Shown here: piece after piece, positions 1 through 7,985 of the stretch
Layout of the letters: the number at the start of each line of letters is the position of its first letter
How positions within the stretch are numbered: the first letter of the stretch is position 1
Source: Lachnospiraceae bacterium UBA3826
GTDB taxonomy: Bacteria; Bacillota; Clostridia; Lachnospirales; Lachnospiraceae
Assembly (NCBI GenBank): GCA_002393095.1
Contig: DGII01000166.1
Coordinates: 1-26,379, forward strand
DNA length: 26,379 nt
Direction of reading: 5' to 3'
Notes under the pieces: generated by a model
The model's input: the letters and a program-made list of their open reading frames with translations, nothing else
What the model was told of the DNA's origin: nothing
Databases searched by the model: none
Position numbers and translations under genes: made by a program

Positions 1-530
1 GTCATCTCAGTCTCTATCTCAAATCCCTTGCTCATAACCGGAAAGGTCTTAACAAACTGGTAACTGAAGGCCCTAAAGCCTGTCATGATATCCTTGATAT
101 CACACTTAAAAAGAGAGTTGATGCTTCCCCTTACAAGAGAATTTCCGAAATTATGAAAGGGTCTCTTATTCTCAGTAAAATAAGTGCTGCTGAGTCTGTC
201 GCCCACCACCATGTCCGCGTTGTGGTTAAGCACCTTGTCCACCATCTCGGCAGCGAACTCCATGGGATAGGTATCATCTCCGTCCACCATTATATAGCTC
301 TCGGCATCTATCTCACGAAACATTCTCCTTATGACATTGCCCTTGCCCTGCATGTACTCATATCTGATAACCGCACCTGCTGCCTTGGCAAGCTCAACGG
401 TCCTGTCCGTGGAATTATTGTCATACACATATATGGTAGCTTCGGGAAGCGCCGCTTTGGAATCCCTTACTACCTTCTCTATGGTCTTCTCTTCGTTGTA
501 ACATGGTATAAGTACCGCTATCTTGTCCAT
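1..530 (-). CDS. Glycosyltransferase family 2 (DPM1-like), 3' end cut by window edge
   Basis: Read on the minus strand from ATG at 530, the frame is open to the left edge, so about 176 N-terminal residues are visible and the C-terminus is missing. The protein starts MDKIAVLIPCYNEEKTI, the usual opening of a GT-A-fold GT2 enzyme. It continues with YVYDNNSTDRT (residues 35-44) for nucleotide-sugar binding and VDGDDTYP (82-89), which carries the Asp-x-Asp metal site at D83/D85. A later IMTGFRAF segment resembles the acceptor region of dolichol/polyprenyl-phosphate sugar synthases. An AGGAG ribosome site lies about 5 nt before the ATG. It is last in the visible part of the second operon, 70 bp after a GT-C-like membrane protein. 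Inference: it transfers a sugar from a nucleotide donor, perhaps to undecaprenyl phosphate, at the inner membrane face. Sugar and acceptor are unknown. Family assignment is firm; a polymer-specific GT2 is the alternative. Confidence 0.88.
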   Translation of the reverse strand, partial: MDKIAVLIPCYNEEKTIEKVVRDSKAALPEATIYVYDNNSTDRTVELAKAAGAVIRYEYMQGKGNVIRRMFREIDAESYIMVDGDDTYPMEFAAEMVDKVLNHNADMVVGDRLSSTYFTENKRPFHNFGNSLVRGSINSLFKCDIKDIMTGFRAFSYQFVKTFPVMSKGFEIETEM

Positions 531-600
531 ATCTTCTCCTCTTATTCCGACATGGGAATTCTTGGTTCCCTCTTCCGACCATCTCTATAATAACACAATT

Positions 601-2847
601 TTATCTCTCTAGCACGACATATATATCATCCTCGCCGGAACGCGATATGGCATCATATAATCTGGAGACCACACTCTCATCATATCCGCCGTCGGAGACT
701 ACAGTCTGTGCGTCACTCTTAAGCATACATATATATCCGGAACCGTAGTAACGCTTAATAAGGTCATCCCATGTATCATCCTGATACAACTGTCCCGAAT
801 ACACATCAGGTCTGTACCATGTGCTCCTGTAGTCCATGGGATTCCATATTATCACGCTTCCTGCAGGTATCTCGGCATATGCCGTATCCCAACCGTTCGT
901 AAGCATCTCATAGTAAGTCCTGTCATTAACCGTATCCGCATATTTGCCTGCCTCATCTGCTATAACTGTCAGTACAGTCACACAGGCAATGAACATGAGC
1001 ATATTCCTTACTCTGCGATCAAGTATTCCGCTCCTTAATAAAAGTCCGGATAAGCCGATTACGAAAAGTACCGTGGCAGGTGCGAAGAACCTGAAGTAGA
1101 AGGTATCCATACTAGATCTGTATCTGATGACAATGAACATCACATAATATACTGCTGATGTCAGTATGTATATCATATGCCTGTCGCACAGAGCATCATA
1201 TATGCTTACATTCTTATCTGTAATCTTATTTGTATCCGTATCCGATGCGGCACTGTCGGTATATATCCTTTTTAAGCACACCGATACAAGCATCACTGCG
1301 GCAATCATGATCATGAATACGCATATGAGCTGATGCGGAGCCTTAAGCCTTGATATGAGGGCAGGAACATCCGCTCGGAAAATGTTGAATGCCTCCGTGA
1401 TAAGGCTGTGTACAAGATCATCCGTAAGGGTGATATAATCATCCCACCATGTACCGCGGCTTACTCCCGTAGGATTACCGTTAAGCTTCTTATTCATCAG
1501 AAGATACGCAGCAGACAGTGTTGCAGCCGCGCCGAGAGATATGGCAGAGCCCACAGCTTTGCCCTTATATCTTATATCTCTCTTATAAGCCCTTATGATA
1601 AATATCAGTATATACAATCCTCCGACGCACCATAGGAACAGGCCGAAGTACCTTGTAAGGAAAGCACCGCAGGCACTTATTCCAAGGAATATGTATGGAG
1701 TCTTCAAATCATCCGGCTTACCTGCTATCCTGCCAAGTGACATGATAAAAAGTATCATGAAGAATATGAATAACGGTTCGCTCCATGTGTTATACACAAG
1801 CCCCATATATCCGGTATTAACAAGGGCAAGCGCAGGGAGGAAGGCATCTTTGCCAAATTGTATATAGATAAGCAGAAGTATCAGCCCCGTAACTATTATA
1901 GCTGCGATCTTGCTGGCCAGATAAGCATTAATACCGGTACTTAACATCAAAGCACATATCATAACCGGATAGAGGATCGGCCAGTTGGCGAAGTGGCTTC
2001 TGTATCCTGCTATACCGTCATAAGAGAATCCGTTGCCGACAGCCAGATTGACTGCCTCTCTTAAGTATCCGTCTGAATCTGATGTTATGTAAACTCCTTC
2101 TCTGTATGCAACATTGATTATATTAATGGCAAAGGCCGTAAGCAAAAGTACGAGGAATATGGGAGTCAAATACTTATATCCGGGGAGCACGGGCTTAAGT
2201 CTGATACAGGCAATCTTCATTCCTTTGACGCCAAAGATTATGAAAAAGATCGCTATGGTTCCCATAAGGATTATCAGCGGAACGGAATAATAGAATATAT
2301 CCCCGTATGTCACCGTTCTCTCATCCTTAACATCGAATCCTACGGATATCCCCGGCTCGTAGCCGTCCACCTTCATAAAATACGGCTCGCAGTGGAAAGC
2401 AGTGAACGAAAGTGTAAGCGGAACATCTGCTGCAGCCTGTACGGATACGGGCATGGTATTCCACACTCCCGGAGCTGTCTCATCCATGTAGATATCATAC
2501 TCTCCAAAAGAACGTGTACCCGACATGATACCTACCCGCACATACGGCCTGTAGCCCGATGCGATATCCGTCCCATCCGTATGTACCATAAGCATGGGCA
2601 ATCCGTCTATGTCCAGAGTCCTGTCCGGCGTATAAGTGCATGTGTAAGTCTCACCCTCTTTTAATATCTCATAGACCGGTGCGTCGGACAGCTTAGGGAT
2701 GCGCTCGTCCCTGTCGCTTACATTCGCCGCAGGATGCATAAGCACACATACAGCACCTATCATCAGTGCAAGTACCGATAAAGAGAGTAACACTCTGTAT
2801 ACGCTTATATGATGTTGTGAATCTCCCGCTCCGTTATCGGATGTCAT
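601..2847 (-). CDS. Large polytopic membrane protein, probable GT-C-fold glycosyltransferase with an extracytoplasmic N-terminal domain
   Basis: 748 residues. One membrane helix (about 17-38) is followed by a soluble segment of about 145 residues (40-185) rich in beta-type patterns, then a helix at 187-206 and many more up to about residue 640. Just after the helix at 226-246 lies a loop reading ITSDSDGYL, with D257 and D259. An Asp-containing first outer loop is the hallmark of GT-C enzymes that use polyprenyl-phosphate sugars. A soluble C-terminal tail (about 645-748) contains WNPMDYRSTWYRPD. The start is ATG with GAAGGAG 6 nt upstream, 14 bp after the preceding flavoenzyme gene. Inference: an outward-facing transferase adding a sugar to a surface glycan or protein, supplied by the neighbouring DPM1-like GT2 enzymes. 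I do not recognise a named family; the topology is read by eye. The inserted N-terminal domain is unusual for simple GT-C proteins. Confidence 0.75.
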   Translation of the reverse strand: MTSDNGAGDSQHHISVYRVLLSLSVLALMIGAVCVLMHPAANVSDRDERIPKLSDAPVYEILKEGETYTCTYTPDRTLDIDGLPMLMVHTDGTDIASGYRPYVRVGIMSGTRSFGEYDIYMDETAPGVWNTMPVSVQAAADVPLTLSFTAFHCEPYFMKVDGYEPGISVGFDVKDERTVTYGDIFYYSVPLIILMGTIAIFFIIFGVKGMKIACIRLKPVLPGYKYLTPIFLVLLLTAFAINIINVAYREGVYITSDSDGYLREAVNLAVGNGFSYDGIAGYRSHFANWPILYPVMICALMLSTGINAYLASKIAAIIVTGLILLLIYIQFGKDAFLPALALVNTGYMGLVYNTWSEPLFIFFMILFIMSLGRIAGKPDDLKTPYIFLGISACGAFLTRYFGLFLWCVGGLYILIFIIRAYKRDIRYKGKAVGSAISLGAAATLSAAYLLMNKKLNGNPTGVSRGTWWDDYITLTDDLVHSLITEAFNIFRADVPALISRLKAPHQLICVFMIMIAAVMLVSVCLKRIYTDSAASDTDTNKITDKNVSIYDALCDRHMIYILTSAVYYVMFIVIRYRSSMDTFYFRFFAPATVLFVIGLSGLLLRSGILDRRVRNMLMFIACVTVLTVIADEAGKYADTVNDRTYYEMLTNGWDTAYAEIPAGSVIIWNPMDYRSTWYRPDVYSGQLYQDDTWDDLIKRYYGSGYICMLKSDAQTVVSDGGYDESVVSRLYDAISRSGEDDIYVVLER

Positions 2848-2861
2848 AACCTGCTCCTTCG

Positions 2862-4094
2862 TTATATCTTATCTGCCAGCTTAATTGCTCTTTCAACCGT
2901 CACGTCGGAATTATAGTGACTGTGCTCACCCCATCTTCCGAGTCCGTGAATATGTGACTTGCTCATGAAATCAAGTATCTTGGCTATAGCTGCCGGCTTG
3001 CCTATGGTATTGAGAGGATACGCATATTCCATATGATAATTAACGGCTTCTTCACTTCCCACATATCTCTCGGAGCGTGTCTCCGTCCAATATCCCGCAG
3101 CCCCCGGCACAAAGTTACTGCGCACAAGTATCCTGTGATAACTCAGCTCCTCACTCGGATAGTATATCCACTGTGCGTCCGTATCCAATGTCTCATTATA
3201 ATACGTGATATCCACAGCCGTCTTCTTAAGCAACCGCACACTGTTCTTAACCGCAGATGGTGCCCACTTAAGCTCCATTGTCTCCCAAGGCACAGTGACA
3301 ATGATGTCATCTGCGCTTATCACGCTTCCGTCCTCAAGTATCGCCTCGCAGCTCATGCAGTCCAGCGCTTTAACGGCACAACCCGTCTTAAGCCTGTCAC
3401 CAAGCTCATCCCCCATTCGCTTCCACAGTTCGCCATAGCCGTACTTCTTAGGATAATAGAATTGCGTATGACCGGGCTGCGAACCAAGCGGCTTCTTAAG
3501 CTTACAGCTCTCCAAGGTCTGTTCATAGCTTACATCCGGAAGCTTCTCAAGCCAGTATGTACCCAGATCGTTCAGATTATCCCCGTACAGCTTCCTGTTA
3601 TATGGAAGCATGTATTCCTTCGCTATCTCATCTCCGAGCTTCCATCTGATCCAGTCAGTGAATCTCTCCGGCTTAGGCGCTCCTGTGTTGCAGCCTGCCT
3701 CGGCTATGGATTCAAGGAATCTCTTCTGAACTGTCCCCGGAAGCTCCCATATATTGGCCTCGAAGGGATGATGAAGCTCATATTCCTTCTTCTTGGATGA
3801 ATCGGAACTCGGATACATCTCAAGCCTTATACGGCTGTCCCTGTCGTATCTGTCCCATTCCTTCTCAGGCATATAGTCAAAGAGGAATTCACATATCTTA
3901 GGTCTTCTCACATCCAGAAAATGGCCGCCTCCTATATCCAGAGGTGCACCATCCACATCCGCACTCCGGCACAGTCCTCCCGCCTCATCTTCCTTCTCTA
4001 TCACACAGAAATCCTTCTCGCCTCTTTTTAACAGCGCACAGGCATATGCAAGTCCCGCAGGACCGGCTCCGAGTATAAGGTATTTAGTCTTCAT
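2862..4094 (-). CDS. FAD-dependent oxidoreductase, UDP-galactopyranose mutase / protoporphyrinogen oxidase-like
   Basis: 410 residues. It begins with a Rossmann dinucleotide-binding motif (YLILGAGPAGLAYA, residues 5-18), then an acidic beta-2 end (VIEKEDEAGGLC, 32-43) and a GGGHF segment near 56-60. This is the pattern of the amine-oxidase/UGM superfamily that binds FAD. Near the C-terminus, GLGRWGEHSHYNSD fits the closing FAD-contact motif of the same superfamily. No membrane segment is visible. The gene overlaps the upstream GT2 by 11 bp, so translation is probably coupled. True UGMs are shorter (about 370 residues) and carry other signature residues, so I do not call this glf. Inference from context: a flavin-dependent enzyme acting on an activated sugar or lipid-linked sugar of the locus. 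A porphyrin substrate seems unlikely here because no haem genes are nearby. Confidence 0.8.
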   Translation of the reverse strand: MKTKYLILGAGPAGLAYACALLKRGEKDFCVIEKEDEAGGLCRSADVDGAPLDIGGGHFLDVRRPKICEFLFDYMPEKEWDRYDRDSRIRLEMYPSSDSSKKKEYELHHPFEANIWELPGTVQKRFLESIAEAGCNTGAPKPERFTDWIRWKLGDEIAKEYMLPYNRKLYGDNLNDLGTYWLEKLPDVSYEQTLESCKLKKPLGSQPGHTQFYYPKKYGYGELWKRMGDELGDRLKTGCAVKALDCMSCEAILEDGSVISADDIIVTVPWETMELKWAPSAVKNSVRLLKKTAVDITYYNETLDTDAQWIYYPSEELSYHRILVRSNFVPGAAGYWTETRSERYVGSEEAVNYHMEYAYPLNTIGKPAAIAKILDFMSKSHIHGLGRWGEHSHYNSDVTVERAIKLADKI

Positions 4095-4818
4095 CTTTAT
4101 TCTCCGTCTTCTTTTTCATTACTTTATTCTCATTGGTCTTAAGCTTAAAAAGTATCGACAAAGCTTCCGTGACCGAATGCAGCTTAAGGCTTGAGCTGCT
4201 GCCCGTATAGTGTATGGGGACCTCCACAGTCCTGTAATTCCTGCAATAGAATCTCATCTCCGTCTGATACATATGACCGGTGGACAGGAATGCATCAAGA
4301 TCCATATTCTGCAGAACCTCCGCCTTAAATGCCTCGAAACCGCTTGTCATATCCTTAAGCTTTGTCCCAAGCACCAGATTGGAAAGCAATGTTCCGCCGC
4401 CGCTTAACATCCTTCTGTATAAGGGCTGCTCACTTATGCTTCCGCCTTCCGTGAATCTGGAGCCCCATACGCAGTCATAGCCTTCATCAAGCTTCTCAAT
4501 GAATTGCCATATCTCATCCGGACTGTGGCTTCCGCCTCCGTCCATCTCTATGATCTGCTCCGCGCCATCTGCCAGCGCACGTCTGAAGCCCTCCAAATAG
4601 CAGCTTATCACGCCTCTGCTCTCTTTATAATATATGCATTTAACCCTGCCTGTATGCTCATAGCTTCGGATTATATCCGCAGTATTGTCCTTACTGTAAT
4701 CATCAACCACCGGATACAGGTGCAGGTTATCATATGGGAGCGCAAGTATGCGTTCTATCACGCTTCCCATAGTGGCTGCCTCATTGGCAACCGGCATTAC
4801 AATGATCGTCTTCTTCAT
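4084..4818 (-). CDS. Glycosyltransferase family 2, DPM1-like polyprenyl-phosphate sugar synthase candidate
   Basis: 244 residues, close to the size of soluble DPM1-type enzymes, with no C-terminal membrane helices. The opening IIVMPVANEAATM (5-17) and VVDDYSKDNT (37-46) are standard GT2 donor-binding elements. SGFEAFKAEVL matches the region typical of dolichol/undecaprenyl-phosphate mannosyl- or glucosyltransferases. The metal site, usually Asp-Ala-Asp, reads EMDGGGSHSP (91-100): D93 is kept and the second Asp is Gly. A basic Lys-rich tail (about 228-244) could touch the membrane. ATG follows the upstream stop by one base with only a weak GAG ribosome site, suggesting translational coupling. 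Inference: it makes a polyprenyl-phosphate sugar that is later used by GT-C-like membrane proteins encoded on either side. The sugar cannot be told from sequence. Confidence 0.87.
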   Translation of the reverse strand: MKKTIIVMPVANEAATMGSVIERILALPYDNLHLYPVVDDYSKDNTADIIRSYEHTGRVKCIYYKESRGVISCYLEGFRRALADGAEQIIEMDGGGSHSPDEIWQFIEKLDEGYDCVWGSRFTEGGSISEQPLYRRMLSGGGTLLSNLVLGTKLKDMTSGFEAFKAEVLQNMDLDAFLSTGHMYQTEMRFYCRNYRTVEVPIHYTGSSSSLKLHSVTEALSILFKLKTNENKVMKKKTENKDED

Positions 4819-4819
4819 A

Positions 4820-6739
4820 TCAGCTCTTTTTTTCCTTTCCCATCATAAGAATCTCATATATCGTTACAGGCCACAGCATGAAAAAAGGGTATGTATACCT
4901 GAACAGACAGAAAGCCGGTGTAGCTATCATTATGCTTATCCATAAAAAGATAAGCGGTGTGGCTGCAAGCTGCGCTGATACGGTCTCCTGCCGGATATGC
5001 GCAGACTCCCTGTTGCTTCTCCTTCTCCTTGCCAATATGCTCATAAGAACAAGACATGCATAGAACTGCATCGCCATACTGCTTAAGATACACAGTACCG
5101 GTGCCTTGCGCATGCCAAGCATAAGCTTCTCTATTACCGTATATAATGACACGCCTGTCACATTGTCTATAACATCTATCCTGTCAACTCCGATAGTATT
5201 GTCTTCCCATACTCCCTGAGTGGCAACAGTATTGGTCTCTCCGTAATGCCAGTACCCGGCGGTCTGTGCAAGATATGCCACTGCATAATCAGGAAAAAAA
5301 TCAGGAAGAAGCCTAAGCCATATGCCCATGAATTCCTTCTTATGCTCGTTAAAGTACCCGTCATCAAAGTATTCGCTGAACTTATAAGGGTCGGTATATC
5401 CGAGCTCGTATTCCTCCCTTACACGTGCTAAGGGCATAATAGCCGTAAGCTGTGAGTAGCCCTCCGGTGTCAGGGCTTCCTTTATCTTGGCGTCGTCATG
5501 TCTTACTATAACATACCCCACCTGCTGTAACGGAACAGAGGCAGATTCCGCGAAGGACTCCGGACTTATATCAAGAGCTCTGTATGCGATGGTCTTATAC
5601 GATATGAATATGACCAGGGATATAAGTATCGTCAGCGCCGGACGTATGATCTCCTTCCTGTATACCAGACATATACAGATGCCGGTAAGGGCGATTATGA
5701 ACACTCCGTTATTGCGAAGCAGCATCACTGCAAGCTGCAATACACCCAGTCTCACGCAATATCTGCATGTAAGTCTTCCGTTGACATCTGTACCCTTCCT
5801 TATATCAAGAAGTGTCAGCACCAGCAAGACAAGCACACAGGAGAATAGCACATCCTTGGTTATATACATGGAGTACATGGCTGTTATAGGATGCAATGCG
5901 AAAAAGATTGCAGCCGATATGCTTATATATCTCTTGATTCCTGCCTCTTTCTCCCTTACGGCTATCCACACCGTGATATATGCCTGTGTAAGACATACCG
6001 CCATCATATGTAAGAGGGTGAATATCCCCAGACTTGCAGTGATACTGCCCATCCATCCCGTAAGCCTTATGACTGCCCCCATAAGTGCCGTGAAAAAGAC
6101 AGGATGATGATTGGTCCATGGGATATTGCCAAGTATCATATCCACTGATTCAAAGGTGTCCTTACCCAGATTCCCCGGAAAAAGAGTAAGGTAATATGGC
6201 ATATAACAGATCAGATACAAGGCTCCGTACTTAAATATACTGCCCGCAGTGATCCTGTGGACATCGGTTCTTCCTGCAGATGCATCCCTTATGTCTGCAT
6301 CTTGGCCGTATCGGTCGCTTTTCTTAAAAAGTATGATCATAAGACCGGCAAAAAGAAGCGTAAGCCCTGTGAAAATCGCTATATCCACAGGCTCAGGTGC
6401 AGTTACTATCTGCTCCCATACATCTATATGTCTGCCCGTAACCACACTTAAGGAAAAAAGGACAGACACCGGAAGCGCATATTTTAACTCTGCGCATGCA
6501 TCCCTGTAAGTCATTCCCTCAAGACCAAGCCTACCGATGATATCCCATCCGTTATCCTTATGGATATACTTGTGATCGACCATATCAGATACCGTGTAGA
6601 TCACGATACATAAAAGAGGCAGAAGGATATCTATCCTTGTTATCCCATAGCCCGTTATGACACCGATAATGACCGTCACTATATAGGCCAGTATGAACTT
6701 GATCAAAGCTCCTGTAGGCTTATTCATATTTTCTACCAT
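4820..6739 (-). CDS. DUF6020-like polytopic membrane protein, probable GT-C-type enzyme
   Basis: About 639 residues with an estimated 12 or so hydrophobic segments. After a two-helix N-terminus and a short polar stretch, the sequence YYLTLFPGNLGKDTFE and then TNHHPVFF lies in the outer loop region (about 186-219 counting from GTG 6748). Pro-Gly, Lys-Asp-Thr and Asn-His-His-Pro are features I associate with the DUF6020 family of Firmicute membrane proteins. The function of that family is not established; an acidic outer loop and multi-helix body suggest a GT-C fold. The start is uncertain: GTG at 6748, ATG at 6739 (chosen) and ATG at 6727 are in frame, and none has a good ribosome site. All three lie at the edge of an inverted-repeat array that may control translation. 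The next gene follows after one base. Likely role: membrane glycosyl transfer in the surface glycan pathway. Confidence 0.72.
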   Translation of the reverse strand: MVENMNKPTGALIKFILAYIVTVIIGVITGYGITRIDILLPLLCIVIYTVSDMVDHKYIHKDNGWDIIGRLGLEGMTYRDACAELKYALPVSVLFSLSVVTGRHIDVWEQIVTAPEPVDIAIFTGLTLLFAGLMIILFKKSDRYGQDADIRDASAGRTDVHRITAGSIFKYGALYLICYMPYYLTLFPGNLGKDTFESVDMILGNIPWTNHHPVFFTALMGAVIRLTGWMGSITASLGIFTLLHMMAVCLTQAYITVWIAVREKEAGIKRYISISAAIFFALHPITAMYSMYITKDVLFSCVLVLLVLTLLDIRKGTDVNGRLTCRYCVRLGVLQLAVMLLRNNGVFIIALTGICICLVYRKEIIRPALTILISLVIFISYKTIAYRALDISPESFAESASVPLQQVGYVIVRHDDAKIKEALTPEGYSQLTAIMPLARVREEYELGYTDPYKFSEYFDDGYFNEHKKEFMGIWLRLLPDFFPDYAVAYLAQTAGYWHYGETNTVATQGVWEDNTIGVDRIDVIDNVTGVSLYTVIEKLMLGMRKAPVLCILSSMAMQFYACLVLMSILARRRRSNRESAHIRQETVSAQLAATPLIFLWISIMIATPAFCLFRYTYPFFMLWPVTIYEILMMGKEKKS

Positions 6740-6856
6740 GCCGAGCACTTTGTGCGAGGTGGCGAGCCGAATATCAGATTCGGCGATGCCATCAGTCGGT
6801 TTGGGCTCGGCACAAACCGATGAGCGAAAAATAAATCATCAGATTTATTTTTCGCT
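6740..6856 (-). promoter_or_regulatory. Array of four inverted repeats in the leader of the DUF6020-like gene (candidate cis-acting RNA or palindromic repeat)
   Basis: Going from the upstream end on the minus strand, the elements are: a perfect 14-bp stem with 6-nt loop CTGATG (arms 6843-6856 and 6823-6836); an 8-bp stem TCGGTTTG/CAAACCGA with a 9-nt loop (arms 6813-6820 and 6796-6803); a 7-bp stem GCCGAAT/ATTCGGC with loop CTGAT (6766-6784); and a 4-bp stem GCAC/GTGC (6745-6755). The second loop contains GCCGAGC, perfectly complementary to GCTCGGC at 6740-6746, which directly precedes ATG 6739. The array fills nearly the whole 124-130 bp gap after the GT4 stop. I recognise no known riboswitch class. 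It could be a cis RNA controlling translation, an attenuator, or a dispersed palindromic element. Confidence 0.55.
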
Positions 6857-6872
6857 TTTATTCCATGCTATA

Positions 6873-7985
6873 TCACTTATCACTGTCAAGACTTCTGAAA
6901 ATCTCCGTATATCTGTCGGCGATCCTGCCCACCCTGAACTTATCAGCGGTAGCCATAATGCGCTCCCTGTCCGGCTCCATGCTTAATATCTTAACTATGG
7001 CATCCGTGGCCGCGGCAGTATCACCCATATGTATCAGGTGTCCATTGACCCCCTCGATTACTATCTCCGCAGGTCCTATGGGGCAATCATATGATACTAT
7101 GGGAACTCCGCATCCTATGGCTTCTATCAGGCAATTGGGCATCCCTTCATAATCCGATGTCAGTACCACCACGCCGGCATTGGCATATACCTTCTCCATA
7201 TCAGTGCGTATACCATCGAATATCACACTGTCCCCAAGACCGAGCTCATCCGCCTTTTTCTCTATCTCTTTCCTTAGCACTCCATCACCTACAAGCCTGA
7301 GTCTTGCATCGGCGACTCTTTCCTTGACTCCGGCGAATATCTCCATAAGCTCCCACGGATTCTTCTGCGGATCTATACGGCCTATGAACACTACCTCCCT
7401 GCCATCATCCTGCGAAGAGCTATCCTCCCTGATTGCGACAGTCTTCTTAATCAGCGCCTCACTGACCGGATTATATATAACGGAGAGCTTATCTCTGTGT
7501 ACAAGCCCCTTTTCAATAAGCTGCGAACCCATGGCCTCACACTGAGCCACGATATGATCCATATCCTTAAGCACCTTCTGTGCGGATCTTAAGTAATTCT
7601 CCACAACGGGGGATATGCCATCCTCCTTGGCAAGTGTTATATTGACATTATTAAGCACCCGTACCGCGAGCTTGACATCCGTAAGGTGCAACTTCCTGAG
7701 TTTACCCAGAATTATCGCCATTTCGTTGCCGAACACCAGCATAAAGGAGGGTCTGTATCTCCTCACGTACCTGAGCATAGGCAGCATACTGTAGCGGAGT
7801 CGGCTTACTCCGAGGGTATGTACCTCTATACCCTGCGCAAGATCCCTTGTATTGATATCTCCGTCCAGATTAAGCGTAACTATATGTACTTCATGTCCCC
7901 TGGCAGACAGTTCATTGGCAAGATTGACACATACCCTCTCGGCTCCGCCGAGTCCCATATGTGCTATAAAAATGTGTATCTTCAT
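6873..7985 (-). CDS. Glycosyltransferase family 4 (GT-B fold)
   Basis: 370 residues, normal for GT4. The N-terminal domain opens with HIFIAHMGLGGAERV (4-18), the glycine-rich acceptor-side loop. The C-terminal domain has VVFIGRIDPQKNP (198-210) and the donor-binding segment YEGMPNCLIEAIGCG (279-293), giving the family's E-x7-E pair at E280 and E288. No signal or membrane helix is visible, so it acts in the cytoplasm at the membrane face. Its ATG overlaps the upstream GT4 stop by 4 bp (ATGA), a coupled arrangement. It transfers a hexose or related sugar from a nucleotide donor to the growing surface glycan. Donor and linkage cannot be predicted. It is the last gene before the inverted-repeat array that separates it from the membrane-protein genes. 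Confidence 0.92.
   Translation of the reverse strand: MKIHIFIAHMGLGGAERVCVNLANELSARGHEVHIVTLNLDGDINTRDLAQGIEVHTLGVSRLRYSMLPMLRYVRRYRPSFMLVFGNEMAIILGKLRKLHLTDVKLAVRVLNNVNITLAKEDGISPVVENYLRSAQKVLKDMDHIVAQCEAMGSQLIEKGLVHRDKLSVIYNPVSEALIKKTVAIREDSSSQDDGREVVFIGRIDPQKNPWELMEIFAGVKERVADARLRLVGDGVLRKEIEKKADELGLGDSVIFDGIRTDMEKVYANAGVVVLTSDYEGMPNCLIEAIGCGVPIVSYDCPIGPAEIVIEGVNGHLIHMGDTAAATDAIVKILSMEPDRERIMATADKFRVGRIADRYTEIFRSLDSDK

Noticed and set aside
3033..3800. Plus-strand open frame of 255 codons
   Set aside because: It lies wholly antisense to the flavoenzyme, whose FAD motifs are clear; its translation has no recognisable motif and no ribosome site.
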